Shown in pieces: positions 29,029 to 41,000 of a DNA stretch of 64,000 nucleotides; the first letter of the stretch is position 1, and every line of letters starts with the position of its first letter. The position numbers and the translations under genes are program-made. This stretch comes from Ustilago trichophora (taxonomy: Eukaryota; Basidiomycota; Ustilaginomycetes; Ustilaginales; Ustilaginaceae): assembly GCA_900323505.1 (NCBI GenBank), contig OOIN01000008.1, positions 1-64,000 of the forward strand, read 5' to 3'. Below the pieces are notes generated by a model. The model saw only the letters and a list, made by a program, of their open reading frames with translations. It was not told the origin of the DNA and searched no databases.

Positions 29029-31566
29029 ATGGAGAGACACTCGCTGGATACCTCGAGCACACCTGGGCCATCCATGCCTCCTCGAAATGCTCGCTCTCGC
29101 TCCAAAAGCTTGGTGTCACTCCCAAGCGATTCCTATTCGCAGTCATCTCAGACAAATTTGGAACACTGCTCGCTCCCTGTGCTCCCCAAGGTTTTGCGAA
29201 AGATTCCACGTCCTCCCAATGCCTTTATCCTATATCGCTCCGACAAGATGCGGGAATTGAAAAAGAACAAGCCTCACTCAGACATGGGCACCGGTCTCGA
29301 CAAGCTCGACTATCAGCGTAAGCTGAGTAGCACCATCGGTGAGCTCTGGCGCAACGAATCAGAGGAGGTTAAGGCCATTTTCTACGAAAAAGCCAAACAA
29401 GCTGCTAGGGAGCACCAGGAAAGGTATCCGGAATACCGATTCAAGCCTGCTAGTAAGAAGGCTTCTGCGCGTGCCACCAACGCCTCCACGGTCTTGCAGA
29501 CACCAGAGAAGCGAGCAGATACCGACTTTTCGCCCGGAGACATCAGCGGCCCTGTGTCCGGTTCAGGTTCAGGAAGCGGGCGCAAGAGAGCCTCTCTCGA
29601 CGGTGCGAGATCCAAGGCCTTGCCTTATTCGGCTAGTCGACATCGCCGCACATCGTCAAGTGGCCCCTCCTCTCCCTCCGTACACCAACACTCGCGCACT
29701 CAGGCACAGCATTCGGAGCCAATCCTACTGCACGCAGCATCACACCAAATTTTCGCTCACAACAGTAGGCAGCCCGTCACTCGCTCAGTCTCCTACGGCT
29801 ACCCCAGTCGGCATCGCAAGGAGGCGGCTTCGGCACGTAGATCGCTTGACGGTCATACCTCGCAATCAGCCTTGGCTACCGATCAATTCAACACGCTCCT
29901 TCCGCACCATCTTCGCCATGATTCTCATGTGTTTCTGGCTCCTCCGCCTGTCCCCATCGGTCTAGCTATCACCACCGACGAGGCAACAGCACCTACCGAC
30001 GGCACAACGCTCCAGCATTCCAGGCCAAAAATGAGCCTGGTCGAGGCTGTCAAACGCGCCCTGCCACCCGAGCGACGCGCTTTGCTTCATGCATCCCTGG
30101 CCAAGAAGGGATTTCTACCAACAGCAGAAATTGCTTCGCCTTCAACAAGCGGCCAAGATGGCTCTAAGACTGCACCCACACCGACTCACTCCGCTTCTGA
30201 TGCATCTCCTCCATCGCTCGTCCAGTCCGAGTCCGGCAGCTCCACAGTCAGCTCGGTTGCCGACTTCAGATCTCAGAACGTGTGGTACAGCCAGGAGGCT
30301 ATCAACCTCACCTCCACCCAAGGCTCATGGGCTGGATCGCTCAACAGTGGCCTTGTTCCAACCTTGGACCCTGCGAATCAGGTCAGCCTCTCCATCCTCA
30401 CTCACGCAGATCCGAGCTCGATGCCTCAAAATTACAGTGGTCTGTCTGATTGGAGCATGCCCGATCCTTGCTGGCTTGACTACTGCCAGTCGCAGCCCTC
30501 CTCTTCTCAAAGCGCAGTTCCTCCTCCCTCGTATTCCCAGACCTCGATCGATGGAGCTGCTGCTTACGATATCATGGAACAAGCTCCGGTGGCTCAGCAG
30601 CAAGCTGAGCCCGTTTCATCTTATTCCTTCGCAAGCGTCGATATGGCCCAGTATCCTCAGCTGAGCCACGGAGTCAACAACACCAACTCGGCTGTAGTGG
30701 CCCTCTCCGAGCCCAATCATCTAGGTCAAGTACAAGGACACGTCTACAGCCTCGACGGGAGCCTTATTGGTCAAGCTCTCGTGGATGGCAGTGAGCCTTC
30801 AGCGATCAGCAGCGACCAGCTAATACAAGAAGAAGCACGCCAGAGCCGGGCCGTTGAAGAGCTTCTCATGCAGATATTGAGCCAGCCCGTCTCTGAAAAT
30901 GATCGACCGGTGTGCCCACTCTTCGACTACAGCACGGCCGCATATCCACAGGGTGGGCAGTATCAGCAGCAATCATATTTGCAAGCTCCACCTCAGTGGC
31001 AAAGCTGGCAACAAAGCTTCCAGTCCACGCCAGTAGTCAATCCGAACGCTAGCAATGGTCGGCCACAAGTAGTTCCCAGTGGCCCAGTGTTGTATAGCGA
31101 CGAGTTCGCGTACCCTCCGCCATCGAACCTGGTGCCGCAAGCATCTAAACAGGAGTGGAACCTGACAGAAGGCGGAGGCCAATATGGCCGTGTAGCATCC
31201 CCTACACCAATGTCGAACGCCAGAACCAACTTCAGCCGACCCATCCTGTATGACTCTCAACCTCAGGATGAGATCGACCCCTCCCTCGCCACTGCTTCCC
31301 AGTTCGACGGTATCCAAATCAAGCAGGAGCAGTCATCACAACTCGACGTATCCGGTCTCGTCACCGCTGAACCATCTCAACTCGAAACACAAACCGAGGC
31401 TTCGCGCACGAACAAGCTTCGCAACCACCTGGCATCAATCAAAAAGCAGTTTGCCCGCGTTAGACATCGCGCCACCCCTTCCACCTCCTCCTTGTCTGCT
31501 GTACGTGATGCAGGTACTCACGTTGCACCGGAGGATGATGCTCAGGCCGCCATTTTTTCTCATTAA
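29029..31566 (+). CDS. MATA_HMG-box transcription factor
   Basis: 845 residues, one exon. A single HMG box at residues 60-141 (PRPPNAFILYRSDKM ... GELWRNESEEVKAIFYEKA ... YPEYRFKP) is of the sequence-specific MATA/Sox type, with the IPRPPNAF start and the intercalating hydrophobic wedge. The remaining 700 residues are Ser/Gln/Pro-rich and otherwise featureless. A basic patch at about 800-825 (KLRNHLASIKKQFARVRHR) may be a second nuclear signal. In smuts this architecture (N-terminal HMG box, long disordered tail, about 850 residues) fits regulators of mating and pathogenic development such as Prf1 or Rop1. I cannot tell which paralogue this is. It faces the Zn2Cys6 gene tail to tail. Confidence 0.85.
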   Translation: MERHSLDTSSTPGPSMPPRNARSRSKSLVSLPSDSYSQSSQTNLEHCSLPVLPKVLRKIPRPPNAFILYRSDKMRELKKNKPHSDMGTGLDKLDYQRKLSSTIGELWRNESEEVKAIFYEKAKQAAREHQERYPEYRFKPASKKASARATNASTVLQTPEKRADTDFSPGDISGPVSGSGSGSGRKRASLDGARSKALPYSASRHRRTSSSGPSSPSVHQHSRTQAQHSEPILLHAASHQIFAHNSRQPVTRSVSYGYPSRHRKEAASARRSLDGHTSQSALATDQFNTLLPHHLRHDSHVFLAPPPVPIGLAITTDEATAPTDGTTLQHSRPKMSLVEAVKRALPPERRALLHASLAKKGFLPTAEIASPSTSGQDGSKTAPTPTHSASDASPPSLVQSESGSSTVSSVADFRSQNVWYSQEAINLTSTQGSWAGSLNSGLVPTLDPANQVSLSILTHADPSSMPQNYSGLSDWSMPDPCWLDYCQSQPSSSQSAVPPPSYSQTSIDGAAAYDIMEQAPVAQQQAEPVSSYSFASVDMAQYPQLSHGVNNTNSAVVALSEPNHLGQVQGHVYSLDGSLIGQALVDGSEPSAISSDQLIQEEARQSRAVEELLMQILSQPVSENDRPVCPLFDYSTAAYPQGGQYQQQSYLQAPPQWQSWQQSFQSTPVVNPNASNGRPQVVPSGPVLYSDEFAYPPPSNLVPQASKQEWNLTEGGGQYGRVASPTPMSNARTNFSRPILYDSQPQDEIDPSLATASQFDGIQIKQEQSSQLDVSGLVTAEPSQLETQTEASRTNKLRNHLASIKKQFARVRHRATPSTSSLSAVRDAGTHVAPEDDAQAAIFSH

Positions 31567-31781
31567 AGTTCCGATCTCTGTTTCTCGATAGGCATTCAGT
31601 CACACACTAGCTGCTCATCACTATGCCCAAGATGTTTTTCTGTAATCCATGTGCTGTTTCGATAATGTTACCAGTTTTGTTTTTCGAGATGGAGCGCTGT
31701 GGATCAAAATTTCTTTCGATTGTTGTAGAATTCTGTTCAAGTCACTTAGACATGCCCTGACAAAGCAGGTAGATGGGAATT

Positions 31782-34202
31782 CTATGCTTGTTGGTGTGCC
31801 TGCTGCTCTTGTTGGTCCATGAACTCTTGCAGTAGGCCAGCCATCATCGCCTCCTGATTTGGGTCAAAGCTCATCCCTGGAGCGGCGGAGGTGTTGATCG
31901 CGCCTGGATGGTGCTGCTGCGATTGATTGCTTGAAGAAGGAGGAGGAGGACCTGGGAAGGCAAACAGCGTAGCCGAGTCATGGAAGAGATTTGCTAGATC
32001 CCCAATGCCTAATTCTAAGCCATGGTCGTTGCTATTGCTGTTGTTGTTGCCGTTTGTTGTCGACCATGGTGCTGAAGCGGCCTGCGTCATAGGCTGTTGA
32101 GGCACGCCGTGCATAATCTGCTGCGTCGGTGGAGCAGTTTCGGGACGATATATTGGTGACACGCCGTTCGGAGGCCCGCTCTGAGGCAGTGTCGCTGCTC
32201 TGAATCTTTTGTTTGCCATCCCTTCCGTAGAGGCAGTACTGCTGGGAGCCCGTTGCACTTCCTCGCCTCTTTCGCGTTTGACATTCGCTCCCCTCATCTG
32301 TAACTTGATATCGCTTACCAGTCTTGCCAACTGCGCCCGAATATCCGCTGCCCCTTGCATCGTTTCTTCCAGCTTCTTCAGTCCAGCCACTGCTGTCTCT
32401 ACCTCTGCGACTAGTCTTTCCACATTGCACCCGGCTTGTCGTACCGCAGTCAGAGCCAGAAATGCTCCAGAGATTGCAATACTCTGCGCATATAATGCTA
32501 GCCAAGGACCAGGTGGCAAATGCTGAATGATTGTTGGGAAAACTTGGATGGCGCGTCCAGCAATCTGCATGCATCGTGCAAGATCAGATCGCTCGGCCTC
32601 ACCAAGGACCCTCCCGACCGACCGACGAGTGAGGTGTTGCAGCGCGATATGAAGTCGCAACTGCTCGAATAAGAGAGAAACAAAGGCGATGCAGCTTCCA
32701 ATCGCCAACGTCGCATCGCATGTGGGTGTCGGCAAGGTGCGAAAGGCGATAGGGAGGTGGCAATACCATTCCTGCAAGAGTGCATCTTGTTGTCGTGAGT
32801 GGATCTTGAGGCTTTCGAAAGCGCAAGATTCGGAGGGCGGATGCAGGAGCCTAAACAGGGTGTGACCGAAGGATCCGGAACTACCACAAAGAGTAGAGAG
32901 CTCGAACAGGTGTGAGAAGAGGTCCGAGCCGTAGCCTTTGCTATCCTGGCTTGGGACAGACGGAGTAGTCATCAACGGAAGGAGGTCTTGCTGTTGAAAG
33001 GCCAGAGACCTGACGAGATGATCGACCAAGGTGATCGACACAGACATTTGCTGGAAGGACACATTTTTACGGTCGAGGGCGGAGCTTTCCAACAGGTCTT
33101 GAGCCTTCACGTTGTGCCTGAACGCCGACCAAGCATCCCCGCGACCAGCACAGAAATGGGCCAACAGGGCATGCACCTGGATTAGTCTCCAGGTTTCCGC
33201 GACTTCATGCCTGACTTCACCCATGATTTTGATCCAAAGTCTGGACTGTCCAAAGAACCCGAGCGGTGAGTTCGGAGCAAGATGCGGCATGGTAGGAGCC
33301 GCTTCTGTGCCGAGTGCTTGAGCACCACACGCCATGACAGCAAAGATAAGGGCAGCTGCGGCTGGGTCAGTCGCCGTTGACAATGATGGCAGGTGAGATA
33401 TCTGTTGCCACGCCGATTGAGCCTCCGAGGGTGAGACAATTGGATAGAAAGGATGGACTCGGGTGGCGAAAGAGTGAAGCAAATCATGGAAAGTCCTTTC
33501 TGTTGGCAGAGGGAGAGACGTCGAATTAAAGCTAATTTGAGTCGCAAAGTCATGGTCGAGCTCAAGAGGTGGCTCCGGAGCTGTCAGAGCTGTCTGTTGC
33601 AGCGGTGCTTGCTGTCTGGAGATGCAGTAGCGAGCGTGTAGAGTCGAATTTGCTTCCGCAATGATGGATGATGCTGAAAGAGGACAGAGATCGGTTGATG
33701 ATCTGGAGCTTGAGCTTGTTTCCAGACTTGAAGATAGCTTTTGCTCTTTCTTGTCGTCGTGGAACTGGAATCTGGGCAAGGTACCAGCTCCAGGATCACT
33801 CGCTCTCCGTGGTCCTTCCCTTGCTTCTCTCCTCTGGCACTGGCAGCTACACGTTCTGCTTTGAGACAAGATAGCCACCGTCTTTTCCAGCTCGGCCAAT
33901 CTCGCTTCCAGAGACTCTACATATCTCCTACTGTAAGCTGAACGATCCTTGACATCGACGTAAATGCATTCCTCGGCAAAAGCGATGCACTGGCTGCAGG
34001 GCTTCTGACCGTTGCATTTGACCTTTTTGCGACGGCAGACTTCGCATGCTCGCACGACGCGCTTACGGATGGAGCCTTCGTGAGGAACGGTGCCGGGGGT
34101 AGAGACGGACGGATGAGAGGTGAGGTGTGGGAAAGGCTGAGATGGAGAGGATGAGCCGCTATCTGTAGAGGGAGAACAAGGTGCAATTGAACGGAAACAC
34201 AT
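31782..34202 (-). CDS. Zn2Cys6 transcription factor with fungal_trans domain
   Basis: 806 residues from the Met at 34202 (MCFRSIAPC). The frame is open to 34508, but the extra 102 residues look non-coding. The zinc cluster is canonical, with Cys spacing 2-6-5-2-6 (CEVCRRKKVKC...C..C......C), followed directly by a coiled-coil dimerisation stretch (YVESLEARLAELEKTVAIL). The middle (about 280-640) fits the fungal-specific transcription factor domain, including the RLWIKIMGEVRHEVAETWRL helix. The C-terminal 150 residues are Gln/Asn/Ser-rich, typical of an activation domain. No metabolic neighbour suggests a target pathway. Confidence 0.88.
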   Translation of the reverse strand: MCFRSIAPCSPSTDSGSSSPSQPFPHLTSHPSVSTPGTVPHEGSIRKRVVRACEVCRRKKVKCNGQKPCSQCIAFAEECIYVDVKDRSAYSRRYVESLEARLAELEKTVAILSQSRTCSCQCQRREAREGPRRASDPGAGTLPRFQFHDDKKEQKLSSSLETSSSSRSSTDLCPLSASSIIAEANSTLHARYCISRQQAPLQQTALTAPEPPLELDHDFATQISFNSTSLPLPTERTFHDLLHSFATRVHPFYPIVSPSEAQSAWQQISHLPSLSTATDPAAAALIFAVMACGAQALGTEAAPTMPHLAPNSPLGFFGQSRLWIKIMGEVRHEVAETWRLIQVHALLAHFCAGRGDAWSAFRHNVKAQDLLESSALDRKNVSFQQMSVSITLVDHLVRSLAFQQQDLLPLMTTPSVPSQDSKGYGSDLFSHLFELSTLCGSSGSFGHTLFRLLHPPSESCAFESLKIHSRQQDALLQEWYCHLPIAFRTLPTPTCDATLAIGSCIAFVSLLFEQLRLHIALQHLTRRSVGRVLGEAERSDLARCMQIAGRAIQVFPTIIQHLPPGPWLALYAQSIAISGAFLALTAVRQAGCNVERLVAEVETAVAGLKKLEETMQGAADIRAQLARLVSDIKLQMRGANVKRERGEEVQRAPSSTASTEGMANKRFRAATLPQSGPPNGVSPIYRPETAPPTQQIMHGVPQQPMTQAASAPWSTTNGNNNSNSNDHGLELGIGDLANLFHDSATLFAFPGPPPPSSSNQSQQHHPGAINTSAAPGMSFDPNQEAMMAGLLQEFMDQQEQQAHQQA

Positions 34203-35717
34203 TGGTGAAAGAATGCCCAAGCGAGCTACGAAGACAAATTGCAGGTAGTCACTCTTTCTGTTGGCGTCAAGGTCATAAAGTGGAGCTGCTTTTATAAAGT
34301 GTTGTCTTAAGTCGATACGACGAGCAACTGTAGTTTGGAGTGATAAAAGATGGACGATTGGGGCAGCGACAGATGGGGACATCACATCGATGGTTCCGGT
34401 GGGGAAGCACCCTTCCAGATGACAACAGAGCTGACACTGCTTTGCCTGCTCTGGTCGACCGAAACTGAGCCTAACCAGTCTCACAAGCGCGCATGTGGCG
34501 GGTTCCACTTCATTGCCCTAAACGAGTGTACCACTGTCTCGGAACCTCTATCCTTGACGATCCTTGCCTCGATTCCGCGATGCTGCGAACCCCTCACGAG
34601 AATGTGCAACCATGGATCAAAGTTTTGGCGTCTCGAACTTTATCGTATTGTGCAACTACCGCCACAATAGCTTGGTGCTTGTGCGGTCTCATACTTTTGC
34701 TTTGATGCACGGAGATGAGAGGCTCGGAAGGTGCCTGACTTCCGCGTAGTTGAACGGCATCCGCCATGAAGCTAAACAAAAGAGACCGAGACGAGACCGA
34801 CGTCTCCCTCTCGACTCGGGTACTGTTGGCTTCGTCCGATCAACCTTTGTTCCCATCGAGCGTCGTTGGATGGATACAAATTTTTGTCTTCCGTCGGCTT
34901 CTGCTTGCCAAGAACCGCTTTTGAGACACCGTATGATTCCGTGGATGGAGAACGGCGAACAGATAGAGAAGAGAGATGAAGAAGAAGCAAAGGTGGCTTC
35001 CTCCATGCTACGTCGTTGGATGAGATGTGGCGTTGTCTGCTGAGGTGAGCTCATGTTGGCGTGGAAAGGAAGTGTACGTGTGTCGACCATAGCGAGGAAA
35101 CCGCACTAATCCTATCGCTCTTGTGCCGTGGTCGACGCATATTCTGCCAGAGCCACTTGTGACAGAGGCAACTAGCTCTGCTCTGTCACTGAGGATGCAA
35201 CCGTAAGCTCACAAACGTTCGGTTTGCCACGGAAAAGTGCCCTATCGAGCCCTCCCCGACGGAATCCAGCATCAGACTTGTGTTTTGCAAGTCCCCGTGG
35301 TGAAGCAGACACAATTGCCTCATCTGTGGCGTAAGTGTATGCATGAACATGCTCATCTCTTGGCAGCGGAAGCCAAATGGGCTTCGACCGAGCCAATTGT
35401 ACCAACAATTAGGCTTGACGCTGTTCATGGACGCAGAGAGCCAGACAAGAACCACGAGGCTCACGGTCCGAGTCGTGCCGGACCAGCGTGCTGGGCATGA
35501 GCGCGAGCGCGACAAGCTTAGGATGGCCTTGCCTCTGGGTCAACGGACCGTAGAGGCTCGATTCAGGCGCCAAAACGGATCGAGGCTGAAAAAAAATCTG
35601 TGTTTGGACGAGTAAAAATACAATTGCATGCTGATGATCAGTGGATCAGATTTTGATCTAAACGAGAAGCTGTAATGAGTGCTTAGCTACGTGAGCGGCT
35701 TCCGGAGCGGTGCGAAA
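34203..35717. other. 1.5-kb gap, no gene recognised
   Basis: Upstream of the Zn2Cys6 gene and downstream of HGH1. Short ORFs occur on both strands. The best looking (plus strand 35343-35615, with LYQQLGLTLFMDAESQ) has no family I recognise and no clear start or splice context. It could be a relic. Confidence 0.4.
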
Positions 35718-37505
35718 TCAGAGTTCCTCAATCTGCAGGTCCTCGTCACCGCTCTCATCCTCCTCTTGCAACTCGGCGCCGACGTCCTCCACATTTGCTT
35801 CCGCGTCGTCCTCGAGGTCCTTGGCCGTTGCGGCCGACTCGTCTCTCTTGAGAATGTTGACCAATCTGAGAACTGCCTCGGCGATTTTCTCGTCCGGCTC
35901 GACCAAGTGCGCTGACCTGACAACGACGTAAGCACCACGTGCACGAAGACACTGGCGGCCGTAAATATTGGTGCAGAGTAGGAGCAAGGACTCGACAAGC
36001 ATGAGACGCAAAGCAGGGTCCCTTTCGCGCTTCTTATCCTCAGGGAGCATCTGACATTCCTCAGGAAGCTCCTCCTGGTCTTCGAGGTCGACCTCAGCGA
36101 GTTCTTTGCCGTCGCAAAGCGGAAGTAGGAGGTAAGGAAGGATGTCCACCGACGAGGGTGGACGAGTGGTGGCGCGGAGAGCACCAGCGAGCATCTCGTC
36201 TTCGCCATCGCGGGCAGGTGGTGGTGCGATTAGGAGCTTGTGTGCTGACTTGACAAAGAGGACGTTTCTGTGGAGGAGAAAGTGTTACGACGAAATAAAG
36301 AGATAAATAGGTGAGCTGGTGAACCAATCTCAGAGAATGGAAAGCTGTGCGCGTGAGAGGCAGACGAACGAATACCTACTTGAGAGTGCTGATGACTCCT
36401 CCCCTGCGGATGAGGTTAGGATGCTCTGTGAAAGCCATGATACGAGCGACCGGGTATTCGGTTGCGGCAGGGATGGCGCCCTGCTCATCGACGCCGCGGG
36501 CTAGCGCTGCCTGAGCTGTCGCCGAAGCGGCTGCCGTGGAAGCCGACAATGGGCTCACGAACCAATCTCTGCCCCTGGGCAAGACGGTGGTATTGGCAAA
36601 GACACTGGCCAAAAAGTTGCAGTTGGTCTTGCGCTTGATCCTCGGCCTTCCGTCTGGTCCACGCTCGACCTTCTCTGGCTCCTTTTCGTCGTCAGCCTTG
36701 GTAGCAGCATCCTTTGCGCGCTGCTTCATGGCCTCAAGATCGCTTCCTTGAGAAGCCACTGTGGCGCCCTCTTCGAAAGCGTCGAGCAATCGAGCCATGG
36801 CGGGTACCTTTTCGTCGATCTTCTTGGCCCGCTCTGCGACCTTCTTGGCATACTCTTCGGCCTTTGCCTTCTTGACGGCGTATTCAGGATCATTGGGCTC
36901 GACGTCCATGCCGTTGAGAGCGCCCTCCATCTCTTCGGAAGCCATGAAGCTGTAGAAAGGACGAGCTTGCACTTGCAGATCCAGAAGAATGGCGCAAATG
37001 GACTCGAGCTTGGTGAGATTGGAGAGAAGCATGCATGCCAAATCGGCCAGAAGAGAAACAGGGTCGGCTATATAACGGACAAGGAACTCGAGGAAGGTCT
37101 TGTCACCAATCTTGCGCGCGAGAACAAGGCTGTCGGAAATGTTGATGAGGGCACTGAAGGCATCGTGTGCGGTGATCTGTGCGTCAAAAGATGCATCAAG
37201 CCAAATCGGATCAGTAACTAGGCACAACAGTAGCGACACTGGATCATTCTGAGGGCGACACTTACAGGCTGATCCTGGCACAGTCGCTTCAGATCTTCAA
37301 CAGTGTCGACCTCCTTTCCGTCGCGGCCAAGAAGTGGAGACCCGTCTCGGTTCTTGTGCTTCGAGATGAGGAGGGAGCGTTGGGGGCTGTCCTTGGCACT
37401 GAAGCCAACAATGTTGCTGACGGCCACCTGTCGGACCTGAGCGTTTGGATCCGACAAGAAGGTGAGCACCTCGAGCTCTGGTGGCGGTGTGGCAGTCGAT
37501 GGCAT
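35718..37505 (-). CDS. HGH1: HGH1, eEF2-folding cochaperone (three exons)
   Basis: The spliced gene is complement(35718-36267, 36380-37176, 37266-37505), 528 residues. Intron 1 (89 nt) has donor GTAAGT and acceptor GCACAG; intron 2 (112 nt) has donor GTAGGT and acceptor CCACAG. The joins restore LCQDQP-ITAHDAFSALINISD and GVISTLK-NVLFVKSAHKLL, both characteristic of the family. The protein starts MPSTATPPPELEVLTFLSDP and is made of armadillo-like helices (Hgh1 N- and C-terminal domains). An inserted charged region and an acidic tail (DEDLQIEEL) make it longer than yeast Hgh1 (394). In yeast, Hgh1 helps the TRiC/CCT chaperonin and Hsp90 fold elongation factor 2. A competing acceptor CTAG at 37218 gives the wrong phase. 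Confidence 0.9.
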
Positions 37506-38081
37506 GCTGAGAGACAATCGAATGGCCTGTGTCAGAGATGATAGTGGTGTTGGGAAGAAAGAACGTGCGAAGAAGTGAAGCCAAGCGAGTCGCTCAAAAA
37601 AATTTAAGAATCTCCGCGAATATCGCCGGCTAAGCACACAAGAAAAAAGCGCTTCTTTGAACTTCGAAGGCGCATCGCTCTGCATACCTGCCACAATCTC
37701 ACTCCACAAAATTCATAAGATCAATTCTGTACCCTTTAATGATGGAAAAAAAAAACACACACATATCGGGCCGATCGGGATCGCGATTGCAATGACCTGA
37801 AGCAAAAGCAACACGCTTGGACCACAGACTGACCTACTCACGGCCTCTTTTTGGCTTTGGTTTTGGCTTTGACCGAGCAACGCTAAGCGGTGCCCTGTCA
37901 CAGACAACTCATAGCTCACTCTTCCAAATCACTCACCACCGCCCCTAACCATCGACGGCAAGCCGAACCCGCTGCAACCATACCATCTCGACTCGCCTCG
38001 ACGCATCGTTGCACCGATCCGACGCGGTGTACGTGAGCAGCGCAGCGTGGCGCCATTGCTACGCTTTGGTCGGGCTAGATC
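37506..38081. promoter_or_regulatory. Divergent HGH1 / BUD6 promoter region
   Basis: 576 bp between divergent starts. It contains an A-run with CACACAC at 37746-37762 and a GGTTTTGGCTTTG-type repeat near 37848-37872. No specific site recognised. Confidence 0.4.
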
Positions 38082-41000
38082 ATGTTCTCCAACCTCATGA
38101 GTAGCCGAAAAGGCTCGGGTGATCGCAGCAACCATCGTCTCTCAGGCTCCAGCCAGCCGGTCACCGCAGAACGCATTCGACATCCTCAGCACGTGTATAC
38201 ACATGACGGACAGGGCTCGCCGTCGTACGAGTCGAGCCCACATGGCTCGTCGTACATGACACGCCAGAATAGTGCAGGCTCGACGTCCGGACCAGGATGG
38301 AACAGTCCAAGTGGAAGTCAATTCTCACGCTCACCAGCTCAGCTTCCGGAGGAGATGAGGGCCAGAGAAAAGCAACGACAGGTGGAGCGAGAACGAGAAC
38401 GCCGAGAGCGGCAGACCAGTCAATCATCAGTGAATGCGCCCACCTCAGCTCGTTCGACTGCATCCAGCATTGCACAGGATTCTCCCGCAAAGTACTCGTC
38501 CAGTCACATGGAATCCTCGGTCACACGCCTTCTGGTAGCGACAAAGATGCTGCTTGAGTCGCTAACAAAGTGGTCCATCGGACAGCGAAGCGAGGAGGAC
38601 GTTTCCGACATCTACGTTCGACTCGGCAACGACTTCAACTCTGCTAAGCTGGCATTCGGTTCCTACGGTATCGACATGAGCGATCTCAACTCAGTGCCCG
38701 ATGACCTCCGCGACTGCCTGGAGCGCTGTCTCTCGGAAGAGGCATCCCCTGCTGTACTTGAAGTGCATCTTCCTCGAATCCGAGAGATCATCATCAACCT
38801 CTTGCAAGGCCTCAAGATGAAGCAAGCCGAATACAAGCAATTCCTCGTGCAGCAGCGCGCGGCAAAGGAGGCAAAAAGATCTAGCATCTTGCCCGAAACC
38901 CCAATGGCATCGACACCGCCACCGCCGCAGCCGCAACCGTCAAGCCGTGTGCTTGGGCCACGCGCATCTCGTCAAGGGTTCAGCGAAGGTGCTGCACCCG
39001 CTCTGACCGAGTCACAACCAGCAGTCATCTCCGCAGCAACATCCTCGCAACGACACGATTCTCTCCAGCGTGCCAGCTCGGCGGGAGCTGCTTTGCATTC
39101 AGATCGTGCATCTGTGCCAATGGCAGGCGAAGATGGTGATTCATCTGTGACTCCTCCTACCAATGCTTCAGTAAGTCGAGGTAGCGTGATTCGGCCACCT
39201 AGTCGTATATCACGCGCCACAAGTGATCGATCGACAGACAAGGGAGGCAGCGAGCAACAGTCTCCTGGCTTGCCTCAAGCAACCTTTTCGACATCAGATG
39301 CGTCCGAGACCGAGTCAGGTCAGGTGACTCCACGAATGCCAAGCGTCGAGCGTCACACGCTCATTGACGATGGTACAGTTGCTCCAAGTGCTTCCGGTGG
39401 TGATTCCGCGTCCAACGAGGAAGAGCGCCTCTCTGACCAGCCTGCGCCCCTGAGCAGCATGACACCGCAGCGTCTGAGCACCCGATCACCTCGTCACACA
39501 CCCAAGTCATCCGTCGACACTGCCGACTTCACCGAACACGATCCCAGTCTGAGGGCGCTCAAGAACCGCGATGCACTCGAGCGTCGAGCAAGTAAGCGAT
39601 TCAGCGCCTATACATTCAACAAGATGGGCATCGGCCAGAGCTATAGTCAAGGTCTTGGTATGAACATGTATCCACCTGGTGCTGGTGGTGCTGGCAGTCC
39701 GCTCGCCGAACGCAAATCGACGGAACGACGAGGAAGCGGCGCACGTCGGGTCATCCGACCTCCGCTTCCTGAGGCAAGTCCAGCGCTCGAAGGCGCCGCA
39801 AGTCCTTCCACGCTCGCACGAACCACCACCGACTACTTTGGTTCTTCGAGCAGCAGCAACAGTATCAGCGGCGGACGTCCTCTTCCTCGTTCCAAGAGTG
39901 CTGCTACCGTTGATAGCAAGTTCGAGTCCATCGAGGAAGTCAAGACGCCAACCTCGTCCACTTTCAGCCGTGAAGACGGCCGCACGCCTTCTCCTGAGCC
40001 TAGCAGCATGGTTTCGGAAATCCCGCCGACCACCAACATCGCAAAAGCTGCGCCAAGAGAATCAAAAGATTTGCTTGCGCCCATCGCACCTGGACAGCGT
40101 GTCACTTCACAAGCTGTCAGCTCAACTGAATCGCTCCCATTCGTCGATGCTCAGCCTCCTCCTTCCGAGATAGGTGAATCAGCAGAGTCGCAGTCCAAGG
40201 AGGTCAAGACGATTCATTCTGTGAACGAGTCCACCGCTCCTGTATCATCAACTCAGATTTCATCGACACCGCGCGCTGGCTCCAGCACAGCAGCAACGTC
40301 GCTCAACATCTTTCTTCAACTCGGTCGTCAGACTCGCAAGGCTGTCATCGAGCTTGATCCTTCGAATCCTGTCACACGTGGCATCAGCGTGGCGAGACTG
40401 CGCATGCTTTTCATCGACCGATTTGCTTACTCTCCAGGCATGGACGACTTCCCAACCATCTACGTCAAGGATCCTGCCAGTGGTGTCACCTACGAGCTCG
40501 AAGATCTCGGCGACGTTCAAGAGGGCAGCCTTCTTACGCTCAACATTGAGCCGCTCGACCAAGTCAAGCAGCATCTCGATCTCTCGCTTGGCACCATCTC
40601 GCGCGAGATCCGTGAGCTCAAAGCGGCTTTAGCTGAGCGCGACCGTGATGCACGTCGCATGTCTTTGATCAATAACGATAATCTCGTGGCAGCACATGCA
40701 ACACCCACCAAGATTAGCGACTCACAGTTCCAAGCTGCCGGCCAGCGCGTTGCTCAGCTAAAGCGCGCCAACACACGTGCTGCCGGCGCGCAGCATGAAG
40801 AGTCGTCGCCCATTTCGCCTCAAGACTCGAACTCGAGCGTAATCACGGCCGCGTCCTCCTCTTCTTCGGCTTTGGCAGGCTCGCGCATTGCCCACGAACT
40901 CAAGGTCCAGTTTGAAGAGTTGCAAAATCTTCGACGCGAATTCGCCATCACTCGTCAGCTGCAAACCGACTTTGAAGGGGACGTCAAGTCGATCCTCGCC

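Noticed and set aside
35343..35615. Plus-strand ORF with LYQQLGLTLFMD
   Set aside because: Locally protein-like but no family recognised, no supporting splice sites and no neighbours in frame; left as an unexplained gap.
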